A DNA stretch of 64,000 nucleotides, from the NCBI GenBank assembly GCA_030760725.1, contig JASWHV010000008.1:59805671-59869670 (forward strand), written 5' to 3'. The DNA is from Neostapfia colusana. Taxonomy: Eukaryota > Streptophyta > Magnoliopsida > Poales > Poaceae. Positions 32,562-45,855 of the stretch are shown here, piece after piece (position 1 is the first letter of the stretch; every line of letters begins with the position of its first letter). The translations under genes were made by a program, and so were the position numbers. The notes under the pieces are model-generated. The model was not told the DNA's origin, made no database searches, and worked only from the letters and a program-made list of their open reading frames with translations.

Positions 32562-35109
32562 TGTGACGCCCTGGTTCCGAAAACCTCGGAACCGAGCCCA
32601 GAATGTTCATCACAAATATACATGAAATCCACAAACTGAATTCAGAATGTAACAACGAATAATAGGGTTTTATTACAATGTGTCATGAGTATCTAACTCA
32701 TTCTAGCAGTGGAAGTCTTATTCTAGCAGCGGAAGTCTTTTAAACTATTGCGGAAGCAAACTATACAGCAGCAGCGGCTCCATCTCCTACTCCACAGGCA
32801 AGTTGATGGTGGATCACACGCCTAGTACTCCACATGCTCTTCGAAGGACTCCTATCCTGTTGCTGATGATGTATGATAATGCAAGGGTGAGTACTTGTCG
32901 TACTCAGCAAGTGCGGGAAGTATGACATGTAGATTTCAACAAGGTAGGTATAAAAAGGCTCATTGCAGAAAAGCAAAGTTTATTTCACAAAACATGATAA
33001 AACAGCAAATAGTTTTAAGTGAATTCAATCCCAATATATATCCAATTAAAACGTTAACATACCTCCATCAATTTCCATCTCTTTTCATGTCTCATCCAGA
33101 CATCTATCTTTCTCAACTTTTTCTCATGCTCATGAATACCATCTCGTATTCATTACCATCTCATCTCATATTCAATTCCATCTCATAACCGAGATCAAAG
33201 CTCATTATCACGACTCAACAGTCCCAATCTTATTACCAAGACTCAACAGTCTCGAAACCAAACCTCAGTGACCAAACCGTAACCAAACCAATAACCCTCC
33301 CATCTAATCATGTGAGATGGCCAGACACTTGTGACCGTAAGCTCGGCTATCATGATAGTTTTATACCCTGCAGAGTTTGCACCACTTTACCCACAAGTTT
33401 GTGATTTTGTCACCCGTCGGCGGCTGCAGAACCTCCATTATACCAGTACACAACCGTCGGTGTATGGCTAAGAGATCACAAAATAGCCTTTACAAAGGGG
33501 CTACTAGATGTATGGACTCACTAAGGTTTCACCAGCAGGCTCAAATCACCATTCTGCCACCTACGGGCCCCCTCTTGTTCCATGCAGTTCCCAGGGCAGT
33601 CCTCTCTCGACTCCCATTCCCCGCGCCTTCCACGGTCCATAACAATCTAGCAACTTACCTAATTAGTCAGCTAAGCCGCACCAATATTTGGCCTTGTGGT
33701 GGCACTGTATTCCTGACATGTGCTGGCATGAACCGGTCCTTAGATCTACGACAAGTAAACCACCATCTCATCCTACCACTTCCACGAACCAAGCTTGCCT
33801 AGATCTTCCCCGATGCATGTTCATTATCATTAAGTTCTCATTATCATTATGAGTGCAGTATCTAGACACATTCTATCGCTTCCCAAATCCCGTAGATTAG
33901 CGAAGCAAAAAGCAAAAACAACCATACCCGACTCATCAACTTTCCCGGCGACAAGGGTGGTTAACAAAACTAGTAAACTCCTATAAAAGGGTTTCCCATC
34001 AAATGGACTCAAGCATACATAGTTTTCACAAACAAAACAGTTTTCAAAAATCATGGGATCAATATGGTCAAGGGGCACTTGCCTTGTTCCTGTGGCTTCT
34101 GTTGCTCTTGGATCTCGAAGTCTTGGTGCTGTAATCCTTTGTAGATAGCTCCATGAGCTTGTCCTTCTACTTACGATCGCGCACATACTAGATTTACAGT
34201 AATCAATCATCATGCACAATCTTTACTCAAGATGCAACGGTGTATATGCATGCTAATCCTATGGTGCTGTTTTCATTAGATTGGTTTGTACGTGTTCTTG
34301 CATGTTTTAATGGCTTGCATGGGTTTTAAGATGAACAAAGGTGTAAGGATCAAGTGTGGACATGGCGATGATCCTGACTCAAGATCTAGATCAACACGTG
34401 ATCTGTCCACATGAAAAAGCTTCTGTTCAAAAGGATCAAAGAAACAGATGCAAAGAAACCGCAATGTCATCGTAAGGTGGTAATGGAGACCTACCTTACT
34501 TCCTTCAGGGACTTCCTCCTAGCAATGGCAGCAGAACAGATCGTCAGTCCTCCTCCGGCGATGGTCAGTGTGTCGGTGCTCTTTGGCGGTCTTACCAGCG
34601 ACTAAACTCCGGCGAACAGGGTTAACTCGGTGAGTTGGGGGCTAGGGCCTCTAAGTTGTCGGCTTTGGAAGATGTTACGACCAAGGGGTGTTTCGGGTTC
34701 TATTTATAACCGGAAAAAGAAGAGTCCTATTCTGACTGGATTTCAAATAAGAGTCCTATTTGATTTGTTTTGGATCTTAACAACATATCTTTAATAGATT
34801 TGGTGCGGTATCAATCGTTGAAGAATTCGGGTCGGTTTCTTCAGTACCGAGAGCTTGCATACAGGAAAAAACCGCTAAAGGATCACGTTCTTCCGCAGAG
34901 ATAGGCTCCGGAGGCTCCACGTGTCCAGTGGGGGCCTGGGCTCCATTTTGCTCATGGACGAGCTTCGGTTGCGCCACGTGTCAGGCGGGCAGGACCTCCC
35001 TCTCCCTCAGAGGCGAGCTCTGCGTGTGCCACACGTCTGGCGGGCGGGACCTCCCTCTCCCTCAGAGGCGAGCTCCGCGTGCGCCACATGTCTGGTGGGT
35101 CGGGACCTC

Positions 35110-38098
35110 TGTGACACCCTCATCTCTGGTGTCAACATATATTCATGAAGAGAAAACATTTTTAGAAAAATAGGAACAGAGAAAGTTATCAAAAGGGTAG
35201 CCAGTAAGAACCGAGTCCAGTTCACATAGAGCGCCGAAGACAGCTGCTGCGGCCGCTGGCCACGTGGCGTGTCCGGAGCTCATCCCTACGAAGTGGGGAG
35301 AGGTCCGCCGCTAAGATGGCTACATGGCAGGCTCGGGGCTCGTCTCCGCAAAGGGGAGAGGACCAACCCTGTGGGACACGTGTTGCCCATGGAGCTAGCC
35401 TCTACGGAAGAAGCAAAGGCATTTCCGTAGGACACGTGTCGATCTCGGAGCTCACCTCCGAGAAGACGGGTTCCATCGAACACATGTCACCACCGGAGCT
35501 GATCTCCAGGAGGTCTGTCGCTGCTGGACACGTGTCGACCTCGGAGCACGTCTCTGAGGAAAGAAGGAAATACCGGCACTAACACGTGGCTTGCACGGAG
35601 CCACCTCCGAGTGAGATAGGAGGTCCCGACCGCTAGGATACGTGGCGCACGCGGAGCTCACCTCCGAAGGAAAAAGGGGGGTCTCGCTCCATTGACACGC
35701 GGCACAACCGGAGCTCATCTCTGCGGAGAAGGAGATACCAGGCCTCGGAAGGACACGTGGAGCTTCCGGAGCTCATCACCGCGGAGATAACGAGTTCTGG
35801 AGCGGTTTTTACGCGTAAGAATACCGGTACATAAAGGAAAACCGACCTGAATTCCACGATGTTACTAAAGATAAAGCGTTAGGATCCAACAACGATCTGA
35901 ATAGGACTCATATTCGGGATACAATCAGATTAGGACTCTTCTGTTCCCGATTATAAATAGAACCCAGAACCTCTGGCCGAAATCACAAACTTCTTTTTCA
36001 ACTCCTGAGCCGACGACTTAGAGCCCTAGCCCTATCTCGCCGAGTAAACCATCACCTAAACCCAGCAAGGAAGATCGCCGGAGGAAAGCCAGAAGGGTCT
36101 GAAGAGGACCTTGAAACCGAGAAGAACGTGAGTTAGGAATCCTATACCACCTTACGACATTGTTGTGTATTCTTAGCATCTGTTCTTTGGTTCCTTTCGA
36201 ACAGAAGCCTTCTTGTGGACAGATCACTTGATGATCAGGTTGATCTAAAGACAAGATCATCGCCACGTCCACCTTTGATCCGAACACCTCTGCCCATGCA
36301 AGCCATGCAAGAACACGAACAAACCAAACTAATAAAAACTAACCCTAGGATAGCATGCATATGCATCATCGCACTCTAGTTTAAGGTTTGTGCATGATAT
36401 TGATTGCTGTGAATCTTGTATGCACATGATCCGACCTAGCAGGACAAGCTCAGGGAGCTGTCTACGATGAGCTGCAGCAACAAGGTTTTGAGATCCAAGA
36501 ACCACCGGAACCGCAAGAACAAGGCAAGTGCTCCTTGACCATATTGATCCTATGTTTTGGGTAAAACTGTTTTGTTTTGTGAAAAGGTGTGTGTGCTGTG
36601 TCAAACATGATGGGAAACCCTTTTATAGGAGTTTACTAGTTTTGGTTAAACCACCCTTGTCGCTAGGGAAGTTTATGAGTCGGGAATGGTTTTTGCTTAA
36701 TGCTTCGCTGAGTCCATGGGATTGGGAAGCAAGATAGATGTGTCTAGCTAACTGCACTCGTAATGATAATGACAAACTGATAATGTTAATGAACATGGAT
36801 CGGAGGGAGATCTAGGCAAGCCTGGGTTTGTGAATGAGGTAGCATGAGATGGTGGTGTACTTGCCGTAGATCTAAGGACCGGTTCATGCATGAACAAGCC
36901 AGGATAACAGTGCCACCACAAGGCCAAGTATGGGTGCGGCTTAGCTGAGTAATTAGGTAAGTTGCTAGAGTGTTATGGACTGTGGAAGGCACCGGGAATG
37001 GGAGTCGAGTGAGGACTTCCCTTGGAACTACATGGCACAAGAGGGGGCCCGTGGGTGGGAGAATTGGAGATTCTTGCCTGCCGGTGAAACCTTAGTGAGT
37101 CCATACATCTAGTAACCCCTTTGTAAAGGCTATTTTGTGATCTCTTGACCATACACCGACGGTTGTGTACTGGTATAATGGAGGTTCTGCAGTCGCCGAC
37201 GGGTGACGAAATCACAAACTTGTGGGTAAAGAGGTGCAAACTCTGCAGAGTTATTAAAACTATCATGATAGCCGAGCTTACGGTCACGAGCGCCTGGCTA
37301 AACTGCCATGATTAGTTGGGATGGTTATTGGGACGGTTCTTGGTTATGGTTATTGGTTATGGTTATGGTTTGGTGTTGGGACTATTGAGTTCGGATGATG
37401 AGATGTTTGCGTGACTGTTGACAACGAGATTGGTCTCGGTGTGAGACGAAGTTGTTATGAGATGAGATGGTAACGAATACGAGAAGGTATTCGTGAGATG
37501 GTAGCGAATACGAGGAGGTATTCGTGAGTAAGGGTAATGTGGATTTTTGTTTGGATGAAACACGGAAAGTGATGGAGGTATGTCGGTAATTGAATACATG
37601 CTGGGATTACATTCATATAAAGTTAAGTTGTTGTTTCATCATGGTTTTATAAATCTGCTTTTCTGCAAATGAGCCATTTTATACCTACCTTGTTATGAGC
37701 TACATATCATGTTTTCCCGCACTTGCTGAGTACATCATTGTACTCAAACTTGCATTATTATCCCCTCATCAGCAGCAGGAGAAGACTACTATGGAGACCG
37801 AGTGGAGCATTAGGGCGTGTGATCTGTTTTCAACCTTGCCTGTGGAGGGAGTAGAGATGGAGCCACCTTTGCTTAGATTTGCTTCCGCATAGTTAATCGC
37901 TTCCGCATTAGAATAAAGACTTCCGCTGTGAGCATGAGTCCGAGACTCATGAGACATTGTAATAAACTCTGTTATTCGTGGTAATATATAATCTGAATTC
38001 AGTTTGTGGATCATATGTGTATGTGTGATGATCATCCTGGGCACACATATGCATTAGTTCTCGGTTCCGTGTTTTTCCACAGAATTGAGGGCGTCACA
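35110..38098 (+). mobile_element. D-family solo LTR
   Basis: A complete LTR of 2989 bp from tgtgacaccctcatc to gagggcgtcaca, flanked by the TSD acctc (35105-35109 and 38099-38103). No internal sequence is present, so it is the usual product of recombination between the two LTRs of one element. It contains a G-box array (35262-35760, six CACGTG), TATAAATAG at 35952-35960, a candidate splice donor near 36957, CTATCATGATAG at 37260-37271, and the TGAGTAC/GTACTCA dyad at 37727-37746. It is inserted in the G-box array of G2. Confidence 0.95.
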
Positions 38099-38830
38099 AC
38101 CTCCCCTCTCTCCAGACACGAGCTCCGCGAATGCCACATGTCAGTGCAGGAGCTCCCCTCTCTTCGGAGGTGAGCTCCGAGAGTGCCACATGGTAATTCC
38201 GGACCTCCCCTCTCTTCGGAGGTGGCTTCGAATGTGCCACGTGTCAGTGCCGGGCCTCCCCTCTCTTCGGAGGTGAGCTCCGATAGTGTCACGTGTCCTA
38301 GCAGCGTCGGACTTCCTTTCTCCTCGGAGACGAGCTTCGAGGTCGACACGTGTCGAACAGTGTCAGACCTTCCTTCTCCTCAGAGATGAGCTCCGAGGAC
38401 GAAACGTGTCCATTAGTGCCTTCTCCTCGGAGGTGAGCTCCGAGGATGACACGTGTCCATCGGGATGGGACCTCTCGGAGGCGAGCTCTGAGAGCGACAC
38501 GTGTCCAATAGTGTCGGAACTCTCGGAGGTAAGCTCCGAGAGCGACACGTGTCTAGCGGACCGGACCTCTTGGAGGTGAGCTCCGAGAGCGACAAGTGTT
38601 CCGTGCGGCTGGGCCTCGCTTCTCCGCAGAGACTGGCTCCGAAGGCGACACGTGTCCTACAGTACTGGCTTTGCTTCTCCGCAGAGGCTAGCTCTGGGGG
38701 CAACACGTGTACCACGGGGCCAGAACTTGCCCCTTCCACAGAGGCGAGCTCCGAGCCTGCCACGTATCTAGTTGGTGCGGGACCTCACCCCTTCCGCGGG
38801 GATGAGCTCCAAAGGCGCCACGTGGCCAGC
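38099..38830 (-). repeat. G-box/ABRE minisatellite of G2 (main part)
   Basis: It continues the array that starts at 34910-35100 and is split by the solo LTR. Nine CACGTG cores lie in units of about 48-55 bp with ctcggaggtgagctccgag dyads, as in G1. Several units are decayed (cacatg, caagtg). Confidence 0.8.
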
Positions 38831-38922
38831 GGGCCGCGGGAAGTGTCTACAACGCTCCTCGGCGAACTGGATTCTTTCTCTGTTTCTACTTCTTTTAAAA
38901 TATTTCTCTGTATGAAATATGC

Positions 38923-41900
38923 TGTGGCGGACCGGAATCCGCTCATCCAGGATCGCAGAGGGTGGTGCCGCGCGATGCGACACCCGACAGCACACGTCAT
39001 AAGGACATAATATATTACATGGGAAAAACAACTAAAACTGTACAAACAGGTACAAACTTCAGTTACAACTATTGTTTATATTACACAGCGGAAGTCTACA
39101 CTATACAACTCACGCCCGCCTATCTAGCAAAAATGGTTGTCCAGCCCTAGGACAACCCACACTAGCTGCACTCCTCAGCTCAGCGCGGCGTGTACGGCTC
39201 CCACTCAGCCGTGGTCCCCGACGGAGGGTAACCCTCGCCGGTGGACTCGTACTCCGAGTCCGTGGGTGGCTCCTCACCTGAAAAACACTTAAGCAGCAAC
39301 CGTGAGCACGAAGGCTCAGCAAGGCTTAACCGACTCACCTAAGCATGAAACTCTACATGAGGGGTACAATGGACATAGGATAGTAACATTTCAACAAAAG
39401 GACACGCCTACAAGTTCATCCTTAGTTCATCTTTTAGCAACAAGTTAACAGTTCATGAAATCTGAAATTTAGTAAGCAGTATTTGGTGGCACACATGTAG
39501 CATTACAATTATATCAACCAGCAATATTTAATCAACATGTTTCATCCATTAATCTACGTCATGACTCAGTGACCAAGTGGTACTCTTCACCGCGAGGGAC
39601 GGCGAATCGACTCGATATACACCTGCAGGGAAACCCAAAGAGCACGTCACGTACGCCCACCCGTGGAGCTGCACAGCACGCTCACTCGATGTCGTACGGG
39701 ACAACCTTTCACCCAACATCCCAAACGTCGAACCGGTCGCACCGAAACGAGCAGGAGGTTCCCCACACGGAGCATCTCTCTATGCCCGTTGGCAGATTTC
39801 CACCTTGCTGCCCTCAGCCTACACCTATAAATCGGTGCGTTATGCCTCGGCGCCCGGAGGTTTAGGCTACATCGGTTTATCGGGGCCCATATATCCGATA
39901 TGCCTTCGGTACGTTCAAACTTGATCAGCGTGGGCCGCACACGGCTCGGTCCTCAATCGACACGGACAGGGCTGCGCACACAAGACTCCCTCTTGCTGCG
40001 CCCTAGCCCCTGCCCGGTCTCATTTTCATTACTAATGTGATCTCACATCACTCAACTGAACCCGTGCGTCCCAAGCCTATCTCGCGAGTAGATTCCAACT
40101 ACTCGACTTGTACCGAAGCCCTATGAATCTTTAAGCATAGCCTATCTATTTGAGGTCTTAGACACTACCCTCACTCTTTTAGGAACCTTTGGTTATGCAA
40201 TTGGGGTTTCATTCATCCTATACCTAATGCACATACATACTTCATATGACACATGTAAACAAAGGAAAAACTTATAAAAAGGTTAATGCAAACCAGGGCT
40301 TGCCTTGTTGCTGCTGGTCAGTAGTTAGCTCTTCTTCCGGAAGGAGGAAGTCCAGCACTTCCGGAGTCTCTTCTTCAGTGACTACACGTTTATGAAATAC
40401 TACATGTTAATTTAAATGCAATGTGTGAACTTGAATACACAATTGCTAATAACTCTAGCTAGCCCTTCCCTTTGGTTCTGAAATTTTTATTGTGGCTTGG
40501 TAGGGTCCTAACCAGAGTCCTGACCAAGTTTTATTTGAAACAAAGTTCATTTGAACCTTGTACAAATAATAGCCCATTTGGTCAATATTTGAGCCTCTGA
40601 ATAATTCCAGGGGTTTTCATGGCTCCAACCATTACTTTCTGGAAACTAGACTTTAAGATGGTTCTAATGGAGTTGGTTTCATGTCATTTGAAGAATTCTA
40701 CAGAAAGTTATGCCCTAATTAAGCTTTGAGAAAATCTGAAAAATGTTTCTGTACATTTTTCTATTTTCTCAGGGCAGTTCTCTTAATCACCCCATTAGGG
40801 TAACTAAATGAACTTGGATGAGTCTGAAAATTTTACTGGGATTTAGAGATTTTCCAATGAACCTCTCAGCCAAATTTCAGAATTTTTCATAAAGTAGTTC
40901 TCCAGATAAAATTCCCAACGGTTTAAACTATAGGGATTTAATTCTGGAAAACTATTCACTTTGATGAGCTGAATTTGGTATCGTTGGAAAGTGCTCAGAG
41001 AGCTAAATCCAACAAAATTTGGCTCACTCGATTTGGAGCTTTCTAGCCAAAGTTATGAGAATTTGAAGTTTGGAAGAATTCTGAAAGTCGGGGGAAAAGT
41101 TTAAACTCTCGGGGCCCGCGGGGACACGTGTCGAGCGCGGAGGTGTCCGGCACACCAGGGATACCACACGTGTCGAGCGCGGAGGTGTCCGGCACACCGG
41201 AGCTCACAGGGTATTTGCGCGCCAGCACAGCCGATCCCCGGCCACACCCGATCCCGATTTAAATTCTTCAGCCGCTGACACGTGGGCCAGCCGGCTTCGT
41301 CTTCCTCCCGCCGTTCTCTCGCGCCCGCGCCGCCGACCTCGCCGGAGCAGGCTCGGGGCTCGCCGGCTCGCCGCTGCCGGACCTCCCAGGGGCTGAAACT
41401 CGCCGCCAGGGGGTTGTCGACGTCGAGGAACACGTCGGTGGTGTCAGGTCGGGCTGGGGGTGACCGGAAATAGCTCGGCGACGTGCCGCTGCCTCGGTTG
41501 AGGTTCGACACCGTCGTCCGTGGTTTCTAAACCCGCCAACACCTCGAACAAATGGCCCTACAGCATCAGTGTACCTCTAGGAAGCTCGACAAGGTGTCAA
41601 AAGGGTTCAGGGATGGCGGCAAGTCGGTCGGCACCGTGTGACCGATCGTGCCCGTCATGACCGCCATCGATCGAGCTCGAAATTCGTCACTCCTAGACAG
41701 TTTCACGCTACGGATGCAGAAAAGAACTTGATCGCCGGCTAGCCCAGCGTCTATGTGCAAGATTTGATGACATCCGAAAGATTATAGAGCAAGGATTTAA
41801 AGAAACCGTACCGGAAGCTTGGGTTACGGTCGCCGGAGCAAAGACTAGAAATTCTCTGCGGATTCTTCACGGTTGGCTTCCAAACTTGGAGGAGAGCCGC

Positions 41901-42689
41901 ACGGTGGTCGCACGCTCCTGTTGCCTCTCTCGCTGGACCGTGAAAATGCCTGTGGAACGCTGCCCACGGGCGCCTGACTCTCGGCTGAGGCTAGGTCGCC
42001 GAGGTGGCGATCGTCTTTGGGCAAAGGAGGTCGGAGCTTGGGGTTTCTGGCGTTGGGGAGGTGGAGTGCGACCTCAGGTGGCTGTCTAGCAGCTCAGGGA
42101 CGAAGGAGGAGATGATTTTGCTGGTTTTCCCGATTGAGCAGAGAGCTGTGGCGAGAAACAATGCCGCTGCTCGGGTTTGCCCGCGAGAAGATAAAGCCGG
42201 CCGACTCCTGCTCGGCTGAGGCGGTGCCGGTCGCGTGGGGGCGCGAGCCAGCCGCCCTGGGCGCCAGCGCGCGGAGAGGGAAGCAGCTGGTGGCGCCGGT
42301 AGCTGCTCGGTGGCACAGCCGACAGCTGCTTGGTGGAATTTCCCACCGAGACTCTGACTTTGGGTGCAAGTTTCTCCTTCTCCCCTCTATGACATGTGGG
42401 TCCCACCTGGGGTTTTAACCTCTGAAATTTACTCCTAATCACTGTTGTAAACAGTGAGCCCCATAATACCCCTGATGATTCAAATTATTCACCCCTGAGC
42501 CATTGGAATTGAATAGAATTCAAATTTGGTTCGGTTTGAGTGAATTTCAGCACAAGTTCAGTTTTGAATTCAAATAAAGTTTGAATTCGTCCCACTTATC
42601 TCATGTCAAGATCAACTCCGAATGGAGTGAAAATTGGTGTGGTGTGGTGATGAACACTTCAAATATGTGCTAAAACTGAGGCCCTTACA
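38923..42689 (-). mobile_element. Element E 3' LTR
   Basis: On the plus strand it runs from tgtggcgg to gcccttaca (minus strand TGTAAGGGC...CCGCCACA), 3767 bp. It has a tandem pair of about 45-bp units with cacgtgtcgagcgcggaggtg (41120-41205) and a third CACGTG at about 41279. I did not find a clear TATA box on the minus strand. Open frames in it are matched in the 5' LTR and are not called genes. Confidence 0.9.
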
Positions 42690-42710
42690 TTCCTCCCCCC
42701 TTAAAAGAAT
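42690..42710 (-). other. Polypurine tract of element E
   Basis: The complement reads cttttaaggggggaggaa directly before the 3' LTR, with the same ttaagggggg core as elements A and D. Confidence 0.85.
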
Positions 42711-42755
42711 CTCGTCCCGAGATTACAAAAGAAGAGATAGCGATGTAGTAGGGAC

Positions 42756-42972
42756 TTACTCGTGTTGAGAAGCCATGAACTCCGGGTAATTTGAACGAAG
42801 GAATTCCTCGCTCTCCCACGTCGCTTCTTCCACGGTGTGGTAACTCCAGAGGATCTTGTAGAACCACAACGTTCTGCTACGCGTGGTTCGGGCTTTCTCA
42901 TCAAGGATTTCCACCGGATACTCATCATATGTTAAATCCGGTTTCAACTCGCCGATGTCTTCGGTAGGAACA
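42756..42972 (-). pseudogene. pol: Element E pol, C-terminal chromodomain part (separated by element D)
   Basis: Reading on from 53656 across the D insertion, the frame gives PTEDIGELKPDLTYDEYPVE and a chromodomain-like segment (LWFYKILWSYHTVEEATWES) ending at the stop at 42756. It is the end of the polyprotein begun at 57982. Bases 42968-42972 (gaaca) are the TSD of D. Confidence 0.85.
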
Positions 42973-43110
42973 TGTGACACCCTTATCTCGGGTGTAAGCA
43001 TGTGAAGAAGAAAAATATTTTAAGAAGAGTAGAAACAAAGACAATCATCAAAAGGATGGCCAATAAAGCTCTCCGAGAACACCGAAACGCAACTTCCACG
43101 GCCAGCAGAC

Positions 43111-43510
43111 CACGTGGCGCGTTCGGAGCTCATCCCCGAGAGATTGGGAGAGGTCCGACGCTAAACTAGGATACGTGGCAGACTCGGGGGTCACCTCCGC
43201 AATTGGAAAGAGGTCCGACCCTGTGGGACACGTGCTGCCCGCGGAGCTAGCCTCTGCGGAAGAAGCAAAGGCATTTTTTTTATAGGACACGTGTCAATCT
43301 CGGAGCTCATCTCAGAGAGAAGTCCGGGTCTATCGAACACGTGTCACCACCGGAGCTTATCACCGGAAGCTCCGTCGCAAAAACACGTGGCGTGCGCGGA
43401 GCTCGTCTCCGAAGAAGAGGGAGGTCTCGCTCGTGACACATGGCACAACCGGAGCTCGTCTCTGCGGGAGAAGAGATACCAGGCTCGGAAGGACACGTGG
43501 AGCTTCCGGA
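43111..43510 (+). repeat. G-box/ABRE array in U3 of element D 5' LTR
   Basis: CACGTG starts at 43111, 43229, 43288, 43338, 43384 and 43494, in units with cggagctcatctc-type dyads. It ends about 190 bp upstream of the TATA box. The 3' LTR repeats it at 50934-51320. Confidence 0.8.
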
Positions 43511-43689
43511 GCTCATCACCGCGGAGGTAACGAGTCTGGAGCGGTTTTTACACATGAAGATATCGGTACGCAACGGAAACCGATCTAAACTCCACGATTT
43601 TACCGAAGATAAGACGTCAGGATCTAACAAAGATCTGAATAAGACTCTTATTCGGCATCCAATCAGATTAGGACTATTCTCTTCCCGAT

Positions 43690-43698
43690 TATAAATAG
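43690..43698 (+). promoter_or_regulatory. TATA box of element D 5' LTR
   Basis: TATAAATAG is followed by aacccgaaacc. It is identical in the 3' LTR (51511-51519), in the solo LTR (35952-35960), and inverted in G1 and G2. It is missing from the copy at 371-2035. Confidence 0.75.
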
Positions 43699-45855
43699 AA
43701 CCCGAAACCTCTGGCCGAAACTACGAACTTCTCTTTCAACTCCTGAGCCGACGACTTAGCACCCTAGCCCTAACTCGCCGAGAAAAACATCGCCGAAGCG
43801 CAACAAGGGAGATCATCGGAGAAGAACCGAGTGGTCTGAGGAGAACCTCGAAGTCAAGAAAAACGTGAGGTAGGACTTCAATACCACCTTACGACATCAT
43901 GTTGTTCATCTCTTTGCATCTGTTCTTTGATTCCTTTCGAACAGAAGCATTTTCGTGGGCAGAACACTCGATGATCAGTTTGATCTAAAAACAAGATCAT
44001 CGCCACGTTCATCTTTGATCTGAACACCTCTGACCATGCAAGCCATGCAAGAACATCAGATCAATCTAATAGAACTAATCGTAGTATAGCATGCATGTGC
44101 ATCATCGCATCTAGTTTAGGGTTTGTGCATAATATTGATTGCTGTGAATTTGTGTGCACGTGAATCCTACATAGCAGGACAAACTCAGGAAGCTGTCTAC
44201 GACGAGTTGCAGCAACAAGGTTTTGAGAATCAAGGACAACCGGAACCGCAAGAACAAGGCAAGTGCTCCTTGACCATGTTGATCCTATGTTTTGGGTAAA
44301 ACTATTTTGTTTTGCGAAAAGGTGTGTGTGCTGAGTCAAACATGATGGGAAAACCCTTTTTATAGGAGTTTACTAGTTTTGATTATACCATCCTTGACGC
44401 CTGGGAAGTTTATAAGTCGGGTATGGTTTTCTTGTTTCATGCTTTGCTGAGTCCATGGGATTGGGAAGCGAGATAGATGTGTTTAGCTAACTGCACTAAT
44501 AATAATAAGGGGGAAACTGATGTTAATAATGAACATGGATCGGAGGGAGATCTAGGCAAGCCTGAGTTTGTGAATGAGGTAGTATGAGAGGGTGGTTTTG
44601 CTTGCCGCAGATCTTAGGACCGGTTCATGCATGCACATGCCAGGATAACAGTGCCACCACAAGGCCAAGTATGGGTGCGGCTTAGCTGAGTAATTAGGTA
44701 AGTTGCTAGGATGTTATGGACTATGGAAGGCGCGGGGAATGGGAGTCGAGTCAGGACTGCCCTGGGAACTGCATGGCACAAGAGGGGGCCCGTGGGTGGG
44801 AGAATTGGAGATTCTAGCCTGCCGGTGAAACCTTAGTGAGTCCATACATCTAGTAACCCCTTTGTAAAGGCTATTTTGTGATCTCTTGACCATACACCGA
44901 CGGTTGTGTACTGGTATAATGGAGGTTCTGCAGTCGCCGACGGGTGACGAAATCACAAACTTGTGGGTAAAGAGGTGCAAACTCTGCAGAATTAATAAAA
45001 CTATCATGATAGCCGAGCTTGCGGTCACGAGCACCTGGCTAAACTGCCATGATTAGATGGGATGGTTATTGGAATGGTTATTGGAAAGGTTCTTGGTTAT
45101 GATTATGGGTTTGGTTATGGTTTGATTTGGAATTGTTAAGCCTGGATGATGAAAGGGCTGCATGACTGGTGGGTCATGAAATGAGATTGGTCTCGGTGCG
45201 AGACGAGGTTGTTATATGAGATGAGATGGTAGCGAATACGAGGAGGTATTCGTGAGTATGAATAAAAGATTGGTTAATGTTCGGATGGAACACGGGGAGT
45301 GATGAAGGTATGTTGGTAATTCAATATATGCTGGGATTACATTCATCTAAAGTAAAGTTGCCGTTTTATCATGGTTTTACAAGATTGCTTTTCTGCAAAT
45401 AAGCCTTTTATACCTACCTTGTTTATGAGCTGCATATCATGTGTTATTCCCGCACTTGCTGAGTACATCATTGTGCTCAAACTTGCATTATTATTTCTCC
45501 ATCAACAGCAAGAGAAGACTACTATGAAGACCAGGTAGAACATTATGGCGTGTGATCTGTTCTCAACCTTGCCTGTGGAAGGATTAAAGATGGAGCCACT
45601 TCTGCTTAGTTTTGCTTCCGCATTAGTTTTTGCTTCCGCATTTAAATAAGATTTCCGCTGCATAGAAATAAGACTTCCGCTGTGAGCATGAGTCCAAGAC
45701 TCATGAGGAATTGTAATAAACTCTGTTATTCGTGGTAATATATAATCTGAATTCAGTTTGTGGAACGTATGTGTATGTGTGATGAACATCCTGGGCACAC
45801 ATATGCATTAGTTCTCGGTTCCGTGGTTTTCCACAGAATTGAGGGCGTCACAGAT

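Larger units (their letters stand above)
32562..38922 (-). mobile_element. G2 LTR (minus strand), split by a D-family solo LTR and cut by element E
   Basis: The segments are 32562-35109 and 38099-38922. The plus strand starts tgtgacgccctggttcc (the LTR end), with aaggg (32557-32561) as presumed TSD. It aligns to G1 throughout: CTATCATGATAG at 33357-33368, the TGAGTAC/GTACTCA dyad at 32888-32906, TATAAATAG on the minus strand (34700-34708), and a G-box array at 34910-35100 continuing at 38099-38830. It is broken at 38922 by E, just short of its beginning; in G1 the same site reads gaaatatgcatgtatgc. Its last bases are therefore beyond the window. Confidence 0.85.
42973..45852 (+). mobile_element. 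Element D 5' LTR
   Basis: The order is G-box array (43111-43499; six CACGTG), TATAAATAG at 43690-43698, a long R/U5 with the shared block (44611-45038), a candidate donor ag|gtaagt near 44696, CTATCATGATAG at 45001-45012, a worn TGAGTAC/GTGCTCA dyad at 45460-45478, and AATAAA at 45715-45720. It ends gagggcgtcaca. If the TATA box is used, over 2 kb of the LTR would be transcribed as leader. Confidence 0.94.
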
